Below, in pieces: positions 58,786-64,000 of a stretch of DNA of 64,000 nucleotides (position 1 is the first letter of the stretch; each line of letters opens with the position of its first letter). The position numbers were made by a program, and so were the translations under genes. Under the pieces are notes generated by a model. It searched no databases, had not been told where the DNA came from, and saw only the letters and a list, made by a program, of their open reading frames with translations. Location: contig NZ_JAPEPO010000001.1 in assembly GCF_026340095.1 (NCBI RefSeq), forward strand, positions 5,108,001 through 5,172,000, given 5' to 3'. The DNA is from Streptomyces sp. NBC_01446. GTDB lineage: Bacteria > Actinomycetota > Actinomycetes > Streptomycetales > Streptomycetaceae.

Positions 58786-60294
58786 TCACTCTGTGTGGCG
58801 CAGGGCGAACCACAGCTCCATGCGCACGTCGGGGTCGTCCAGGTCGGTGTCCAGGAGCGTGGCGCACTTCGCGATGCGCTGCCGCACGGTGTTGCGGTGG
58901 ACGGCGAGCGCGGTGGCCGTGCGGTCCCAACTCCCGTGCAGGGACAGCCACGTACGCAGTGTCTCGGTCAGCGCGGGCGTGTGCGCGATCGGGGCGAGGA
59001 GCGTCCGGGCGTGCGCCGTCACCTCCCCGGGGTCGAGGAGCGAGGCGAGTCCCCGCGCGTCCGCGTGATGGTGCACGAGCGCGGCGCGGGTCGCCTTCGC
59101 CCGGGTCAGGGCACGCGAGGCCTGCGCGTCCGCCGCCGCCAGGTCGTCCGTGGGCGCCGTGCCGCTCACCCCCATCACCCAGCCCTCCTGGGCGACGACC
59201 TCCTGGTCCGCGGGGAGCAGGGCGCGTACGAGGGAGTCGGTCGCGTCGAGGAGGGGAGTGCCGAGCGAGACGGGGGGAGGGGACGGACGGTCGGGTGCGG
59301 CGTGCACCACCCGCCACGTGCCGTCGCCGAGCAGCGCCGCGACGGCGGCCGGCTCCTCGCCGAGCAGCAGCCGGACCAGGGCCGCCGAACGCGCCGCCTC
59401 GGCCGTCGTCTGGTGTTCGCCCGTGAGCAGGGAGAGCAGGACCACCGCCACCCCCGCGATGGTGTGGTCGCCGGGGTCGCGGTGGCCGACCGCCGTCCCC
59501 AGCGCGTAGCCCTGGCCGCCGCCCAGCGCGTACGCCGCCAGCTGCGTGCCGCCCACCGTGTCCGCCGCCGACGTGGGCGCGGGGAAGAGACGGGTCTCGC
59601 CGGGGCGCACGATCCGCATCAGCTGCGCCATCGCCGCGCTCACCTCGGCCGACGGGTCGGGGCCGGCCCGGCCGACCTCCGTGCCGTCCGGCGCCGTGAG
59701 CACCGCCCAGCCGCCGGTGCGCTGCGCCAGCTGCCGCAGCACCGCGGGCACCGGGTAGGGGCGCGCCGCCGCCGTGGCGAGGCCCTGCTGCGCCTCGCTG
59801 ACGCGGCGCAGTTCCGCGTGGCGCGCCTGGGCCATCAGCTGCCACACCGCGCGGGTCACCCCGCTGAACGTGGAGTGGGGCGGCACCTCGAAGAGCGGCA
59901 GCCCGTGCCGCTCGCTGGCCTCGACCAGGGCGCGCGGCACCGTGTCGTGCACCGGCGCGAGCCCGAAGCCGAGCGCCGCCCCGCCCGCCGCGACGATCCG
60001 TGCCACGTAGTCGTCGTAATAGGGACCCGTGCCCGCCGACTCCGTCGCGTGCACCCCGGCGGTCAGCAGCAGCTCACCGCCGAGCAGATACGGGTACGGG
60101 TCGGCCATCTCGGACGTGTGCGCCCAGTGGATCACCGTGTCGGGGCCCACGGGCGGGCCCGCGATCTGGCGCAGGCCCAGGTCCTCGCGGGCGAGCAGCG
60201 CGGTGAGCGGCACCGGCGGGGTCGGCGGAACGGCCGGTGCGGGGGGCACAGAGGGGCCTGACGGCCCCGCCGCGGGCCGGGTTGCGTCCGGCAT
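58786..60294 (-). CDS. PucR-family transcriptional regulator
   Basis: 502 aa from ATG 60294 (GGAG 12 nt upstream); ATG at 60312 is an alternative without a Shine-Dalgarno. Seen: a PucR N-terminal sensor domain (PLTALLAREDLGLRQIAGPP, LLLTAGV), a GGDEF-like middle fold and the C-terminal HTH_30 (WDRTATALAVHRNTVRQRIAK). Family knowledge: activators of purine, amine or amino-acid catabolism. Divergent from the symporter-agmatinase-ThDP operon, which is its likely target. Confidence 0.88.
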   Translation of the reverse strand: MPDATRPAAGPSGPSVPPAPAVPPTPPVPLTALLAREDLGLRQIAGPPVGPDTVIHWAHTSEMADPYPYLLGGELLLTAGVHATESAGTGPYYDDYVARIVAAGGAALGFGLAPVHDTVPRALVEASERHGLPLFEVPPHSTFSGVTRAVWQLMAQARHAELRRVSEAQQGLATAAARPYPVPAVLRQLAQRTGGWAVLTAPDGTEVGRAGPDPSAEVSAAMAQLMRIVRPGETRLFPAPTSAADTVGGTQLAAYALGGGQGYALGTAVGHRDPGDHTIAGVAVVLLSLLTGEHQTTAEAARSAALVRLLLGEEPAAVAALLGDGTWRVVHAAPDRPSPPPVSLGTPLLDATDSLVRALLPADQEVVAQEGWVMGVSGTAPTDDLAAADAQASRALTRAKATRAALVHHHADARGLASLLDPGEVTAHARTLLAPIAHTPALTETLRTWLSLHGSWDRTATALAVHRNTVRQRIAKCATLLDTDLDDPDVRMELWFALRHTE

Positions 60295-60472
60295 GGTGGA
60301 CGTTTTCTCCATCCAGTCGCGAGAGAGTGGATAAAAAGTACACTTCAGCGTTGCTTTCAGGCCACCTAAGGTCGTGCCGACCGCAGGCCTCGGGTACGGG
60401 CGGATGTCCCCACGGCCGGTCACCCACCCCCATCTGCACGACACGCCACCGAGGTGCGCGAAGGAGGGCCCT

Positions 60473-61951
60473 ATGGCCGTCGACTACACAGTGATCGTCG
60501 TCTATCTCGCCGGCATGCTCGCCATGGGCTGGTGGGGCATGCGCCGCGCCAAGTCCAAGAGCGAGTTCCTCGTGGCGGGCCGCAGGCTCGGCCCGATGAT
60601 GTACTCCGGCACCATGGCCGCGATCGTCCTCGGCGGCGCCTCCACCATCGGCGGCGTGGGCCTTGGCTACCAGTACGGCCTGTCCGGCGCGTGGATGGTC
60701 TTCACCATCGGCCTCGGCCTGCTCGCGCTGTCCGTGTTCTTCTCGGCGCGCATCGCCCGCCTGAAGGTCTACACCGTCTCCGAGATGCTCGACCTGCGCT
60801 ACGGCGGCCGGTCCGGACTCATCTCCGGCGTCGTGATGTGGGCGTACACGCTGATGCTCGCCGTCACCTCGACCATCGCCTACGCCACGATCTTCGACGT
60901 GCTGTTCGACATGAACCGCACCATCGCGATCATCCTCGGCGGCTCGATCGTCGTCGCGTACTCGACGCTCGGCGGCATGTGGTCCATCACCCTCACCGAC
61001 ATGGTGCAGTTCGTGGTGAAGACCATCGGCGTGTTGCTCCTGCTGCTGCCGATCGCCGTCATCAAGGCCGGCGGCTTCAGCGAGATGAAGGCCAAGCTGC
61101 CCACCGAGTACTTCGACCCGCTGGGCATCGGCGGCGAGACGATCTTCACGTACGTCCTGATCTACACGTTCGGCATGCTGATCGGCCAGGACATCTGGCA
61201 GCGCGTGTTCACGGCCCGCAGCGACAAGGTCGCCCGTGTCGGCGGCACCGTCGCGGGCACCTACTGCCTGGTCTACGCCGTCGCCGGAGCCGTCATCGGC
61301 ACCGCCGCGAAGGTCATGTACCCGAAGCTGCCCAGCGCCGACGCCGCGTTCGCGACCATCGTCAAGGACGAGCTCCCCATCGGTGTGCGCGGCCTGGTGC
61401 TCGCCGCCGCGCTCGCCGCCGTCATGTCGACCTCGTCCGGCGCGCTGATCGCCTGCGCCACCGTCGCCAACAACGACATCTGGTCGCGGCTGCGGGGCGC
61501 CATCAAGCCCTCGGGCGGCGACAAGGACGGGCCCCACGACGAGGTGAAGGGCAACCGCCTCTTCATCCTGATCATGGGCGTCGCGGTGATCTGCATCGCC
61601 ATCGCGCTCAACAACGTCGTCGAGGCCCTGACCGTCGCCTACAACCTGCTCGTCGCCGGGCTCCTCGTGCCGATCCTCGGCGGCCTGCTGTGGAAGCGCG
61701 GCACCGTGGCCGGCGCCCTCGCCGCGGTCTCCGTCGGCGGACTCTCCGTCATCGGCCTGATGTGGGGCTACGGGATCCTCGCCAACGAGCCCGTCTACTA
61801 CGGCCTCCTGCTCTCCCTCGCCGCCTTCGTCATCGTCTCCCTCGCCACCAAGCCGACCGACGCCGCGGTGCTCGCCGCCTGGCGCGAGCGGCTCGCCGGG
61901 CGCGGGGCCGAGGCGGAGACGGACGCGGAGCCGGCCACCGCCACCCAGTAA
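60473..61951 (+). CDS. Sodium:solute symporter family protein
   Basis: 492 aa, ATG at 60473 with AAGGAGGG 5 nt upstream. Seen: 13 or so membrane segments of the SSS fold, starting VIVVYLAGMLAMGWWGMRRAKS and with VLGGASTIGGVGLGYQYG (Na+/substrate region). Family knowledge: Na+-coupled uptake of amino acids, polyamines, or organic acids. As the first gene before agmatinase it probably imports the guanidino or amine substrate. Confidence 0.92.
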   Translation: MAVDYTVIVVYLAGMLAMGWWGMRRAKSKSEFLVAGRRLGPMMYSGTMAAIVLGGASTIGGVGLGYQYGLSGAWMVFTIGLGLLALSVFFSARIARLKVYTVSEMLDLRYGGRSGLISGVVMWAYTLMLAVTSTIAYATIFDVLFDMNRTIAIILGGSIVVAYSTLGGMWSITLTDMVQFVVKTIGVLLLLLPIAVIKAGGFSEMKAKLPTEYFDPLGIGGETIFTYVLIYTFGMLIGQDIWQRVFTARSDKVARVGGTVAGTYCLVYAVAGAVIGTAAKVMYPKLPSADAAFATIVKDELPIGVRGLVLAAALAAVMSTSSGALIACATVANNDIWSRLRGAIKPSGGDKDGPHDEVKGNRLFILIMGVAVICIAIALNNVVEALTVAYNLLVAGLLVPILGGLLWKRGTVAGALAAVSVGGLSVIGLMWGYGILANEPVYYGLLLSLAAFVIVSLATKPTDAAVLAAWRERLAGRGAEAETDAEPATATQ

Positions 61952-61960
61952 ATTCGGAAA

Positions 61961-61994
61961 GCGCCGCGTAGCCCCGCCTAGGGCTGCGCGGCGC
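61961..61994 (+). other. Intercistronic hairpin, symporter / agmatinase
   Basis: GCGCCGCGTAGCCC pairs with GGGCTGCGCGGCGC (one T-G wobble) around a 6-nt loop, no T tract. Likely an mRNA stabiliser or attenuator rather than a terminator. Confidence 0.6.
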
Positions 61995-62023
61995 CAAGCA
62001 GCGTAGGAAAGAAGGCAATTCGC

Positions 62024-62995
62024 ATGAGCAGCAACGAGACGCCCCGCGGTCCGGTCGACTCCTCCCGCGTCCCGCGGTACGCCGGTCCCGCCACCTTCGC
62101 CCGGCTGCCCCGCCTCGACGAGGTGGGCACCGCGGACGTGGCCGTCGTGGGCGTGCCCTTCGACACGGGCGTCTCGTACCGGCCGGGCGCCCGCTTCGGC
62201 GGCAACGCGATCCGCGAGGCGTCCCGGCTGCTGCGCCCCTACAACCCGGCGCAGGACGCCTCCCCGTTCGCCCTCGCGCAGGTCGCGGACGCCGGTGACA
62301 TCGCGGCCAACCCGTTCAACATCAACGAGGCCGTCGAGACGATCGAGGCCGCGGCCGACGACCTCCTCGGCACCGGCGCCCGCATGATGACGCTCGGCGG
62401 CGACCACACCATCGCGCTGCCGCTGCTGCGCTCGGTCGCCAAGAAGCACGGCCCGGTCGCGCTGCTCCACTTCGACGCGCACCTCGACACGTGGGACACG
62501 TACTTCGGCGCCGAGTACACGCACGGCACCCCGTTCCGTCGCGCCGTCGAGGAGGGCATCCTCGACACCGAGGCCCTCTCCCACGTCGGCACGCGCGGCC
62601 CGCTGTACGGCAAGCAGGACCTCACCGACGACGAGAAGATGGGCTTCGGCATCGTCACCTCGGCGGACATCTACCGCCGCGGCGCCGACGAGGTCGCCGA
62701 CCAGCTGCGTCAGCGCATCGGCGACCGCCCGCTGTACATCTCCATCGACATCGACTGCCTCGACCCGGCCCACGCGCCCGGCACCGGCACCCCCGAGGCC
62801 GGCGGCATGACCTCGCGCGAGCTCCTGGAGATCCTGCGCGGCCTGTCGTCCTGCAACCTCGTCTCCGCCGACGTCGTCGAGGTCGCCCCGGCCTACGACC
62901 ACGCGGAGATCACCGCCGTCGCCGCCTCGCACACCGCGTACGAGCTGACGACGATCATGTCCCGCCAGATCGCGCAGAGCCGCGCGGCGAAGTAG
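62024..62995 (+). CDS. speB: Agmatinase / ureohydrolase family protein
   Basis: 323 aa, ATG at 62024. Seen: all Mn2+-binding motifs of the arginase fold: GGDHTIALP, LLHFDAHLDTWD and SIDIDCLDPAHAPGTGTPE. Family knowledge: hydrolyses agmatine to putrescine and urea; guanidinobutyrase and guanidinopropionase are close relatives, and sequence alone does not separate them. Between the symporter and a ThDP enzyme, a guanidino-compound catabolic role is likely. Confidence 0.92.
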   Translation: MSSNETPRGPVDSSRVPRYAGPATFARLPRLDEVGTADVAVVGVPFDTGVSYRPGARFGGNAIREASRLLRPYNPAQDASPFALAQVADAGDIAANPFNINEAVETIEAAADDLLGTGARMMTLGGDHTIALPLLRSVAKKHGPVALLHFDAHLDTWDTYFGAEYTHGTPFRRAVEEGILDTEALSHVGTRGPLYGKQDLTDDEKMGFGIVTSADIYRRGADEVADQLRQRIGDRPLYISIDIDCLDPAHAPGTGTPEAGGMTSRELLEILRGLSSCNLVSADVVEVAPAYDHAEITAVAASHTAYELTTIMSRQIAQSRAAK

Positions 62996-63002
62996 TCCCC
63001 GT

Positions 63003-63052
63003 CGGGTTGTGGGCACTCGTTCCGCGGGGGAGGAACGTGTGGGCACAACCCG
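63003..63052 (+). other. Intercistronic hairpin, agmatinase / ThDP enzyme
   Basis: CGGGTTGTG pairs with CACAACCCG and, inside, CGTTCC with GGAACG. No T tract follows. Probably a partial attenuator or RNA stabiliser. Confidence 0.55.
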
Positions 63053-63098
63053 GCCACCGGGCCGCACCCGACCGACCACGCCACGCCCCGAGGGACCC

Positions 63099-64000
63099 AT
63101 GACCCACGACCACGACCTGGAACTGCTGCCCACCGCCGCGCAGACGACGGCCGCGCTGAACCCGCCCGCCGGCCGCAACGGCGGCGACCTCGTCGTCGAG
63201 ACCCTGCACGGCCTCGGCGCGTCCACCGTCTTCGGCCTCCCCGGCCAGCACGCGCTCGGCATGTTCGACGCGCTGCGCCGCTCGGACCTGCGGTACGTGG
63301 GCCTGCGTGTGGAGAACAACGCGGGCTTCGCGGCCGACGCGTACGGGCGCGTGACCGGTGAGGTCGCGCCCCTCCTGCTCTCCACCGGACCCGGCGCGCT
63401 GATGTCGCTGGCCGCGCTCCAGGAGGCGGCGGCCGCGTCGGCGCCGGTCCTGGCCATCGGCAGCCAGATCCCGGTCGCCGGGCTCGGCGGCGGACGCCAC
63501 GGCTATCTGCACGAACTCCGCGACCAGCAGGCCTCGTTCCGGGACGTGGTCAAGTCCGTCCACACCGTGCGGACGCAGTCGCAGATCCCCTCCGCGATCG
63601 CCGCCGCCTGGGAGTCCGCCCTCACCGCGCCGCACGGGCCGGTCTGGGTGGAGATCCCGCAGGACGTACTCCTCGCGGCGACCACCCTTCCGGTCGTCAC
63701 GGCGATGGACGCGACCCCGCGCGACCTCGTGCCCCGCCCCGAACTGACCGCTGTGGCAGCCGACTTGCTGTCGCGCGCCGAGCGTCCCGTGATCATCGCG
63801 GGCGGCGGCGTCGTACGGTCGGACGCGAGCGGCAAGCTGGTCGCGCTCGCGGAGAAGGTCAACGCCCCGGTCGTGTGCACCTTCGGCGGCAAGGGCGCGT
63901 TCCCCTGGGAGCACCCGCTCTCGCTCCAGTCGTGGATGGAGGACCGCCACACGACGGACCTCCTGGAGGACGCGGACGTCCTGCTGGTCATCGGCTCGGG
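63099..64000 (+). CDS. Thiamine-diphosphate-dependent enzyme (acetolactate-synthase-like), 3' end cut
   Basis: The first 300 residues are visible; the frame runs off the window. Seen: the ThDP N-terminal (PYR) domain with GASTVFGLPGQHALGMFD, catalytic Glu in LRVENNAGFAADAYGR and STGPGALMSLAALQEA, then the central domain (IIAGGGVVRSDASG). Family knowledge: decarboxylases/ligases such as acetolactate synthase or benzoylformate decarboxylase. Next to agmatinase it probably acts on a 2-oxoacid made in the same catabolic path; substrate unknown. ATG at 63099 with AGGGA nearby. Confidence 0.9.
   Translation, partial: MTHDHDLELLPTAAQTTAALNPPAGRNGGDLVVETLHGLGASTVFGLPGQHALGMFDALRRSDLRYVGLRVENNAGFAADAYGRVTGEVAPLLLSTGPGALMSLAALQEAAAASAPVLAIGSQIPVAGLGGGRHGYLHELRDQQASFRDVVKSVHTVRTQSQIPSAIAAAWESALTAPHGPVWVEIPQDVLLAATTLPVVTAMDATPRDLVPRPELTAVAADLLSRAERPVIIAGGGVVRSDASGKLVALAEKVNAPVVCTFGGKGAFPWEHPLSLQSWMEDRHTTDLLEDADVLLVIGS

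Noticed and set aside
60074..63457. 1127-codon minus-strand ORF
   Set aside because: It runs antisense to the symporter, agmatinase and ThDP genes, whose motifs are intact. Its composition is Gly/Ala/Arg/Asp-rich, typical of high-GC mirror frames.

Overview
The window is high-GC (about 70%) actinobacterial DNA, and Streptomyces is the clear best fit. It carries an AdpA/BldH ortholog with an in-frame TTA codon, a complete desferrioxamine gene set (desEF-desABCD) with DmdR-type iron boxes, a CebR-cebEFG-bglC cellobiose locus with its operators, a BldD-network c-di-GMP protein (CdgA-like) and many GTG/TTG starts. The gene order (cdgA, bglC-cebGFE, cebR, orn, adpA, glmS, hexosaminidase, desD-A, desF, desE, fadE4-hmgL-accA1-accD1, accR, agmatinase) is, from memory, the order of the S. 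coelicolor chromosome core around SCO2770-SCO2817, in reverse orientation. This is a core-chromosome segment, not a large island.

Layout. 1-5.2 kb: a small catabolic cluster with an amidase (cut by the window edge) and a 2-hydroxyacid dehydrogenase, divergent from two paralogous maleate-isomerase-like proteins, then a luciferase-like monooxygenase. 5.2-9.7 kb: a PAS-GGDEF-EAL protein containing a 56-bp perfect palindrome, a secreted M6 metalloprotease, and tRNA-Lys with a duplicated 3' half beside it. 9.9-15.5 kb: a small conserved protein, then an apparently co-translated set of a Cas4/RecB-like nuclease with a putative Fe-S cluster, a 532-aa protein of unknown family and an SF1 helicase, downstream of a PAP2 membrane phosphatase. 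15.7-22.4 kb: a histidine phosphatase, an NsdA/NsdB-like regulator, a spermidine-synthase-like methyltransferase and a two-component system. 22.5-30.5 kb: sugar polymer use, with a GH18 chitinase and the cellobiose operon. 30.5-37.2 kb: tRNA-His, orn, adpA, a universal stress protein, a SatP-like membrane protein and glmS. 37.3-40.9 kb: a Tat-exported phosphoesterase and a GH20 hexosaminidase. 41-48.1 kb: desferrioxamine synthesis and uptake. 48.2-56.8 kb: leucine/short-chain acyl-CoA degradation with its TetR repressor. 56.8-64 kb: a CDF transporter, a phosphatase-like protein, a PucR regulator, and a symporter-agmatinase-ThDP enzyme operon running off the right edge.

How it works together. 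Three nutrient circuits can be read from their operators: cello-oligosaccharides (CebR boxes upstream of cebE and on the bglC start codon), chitin/GlcNAc (DasR-like sites before the GH18 and GH20 genes, with glmS nearby), and iron (boxes before desA and desE). A fourth, short-chain acyl-CoA, is marked by two GTTAA-N6-TTAAC type sites between accR and accD1. Development is represented by adpA (bldA-dependent through TTA), cdgA and the NsdA-like regulator.

The strongest candidate for something undescribed is the nuclease/unknown/helicase trio at 10.5-14.7 kb. Other unusual items are the cdgA palindrome, the tRNA-Lys duplication, a MITE-like element at 57.8-57.9 kb, a 17-bp tandem repeat at 24.1 kb and a 73-bp duplication of the helicase 3' end. 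No CRISPR array, prophage, rRNA or intact insertion sequence was seen.
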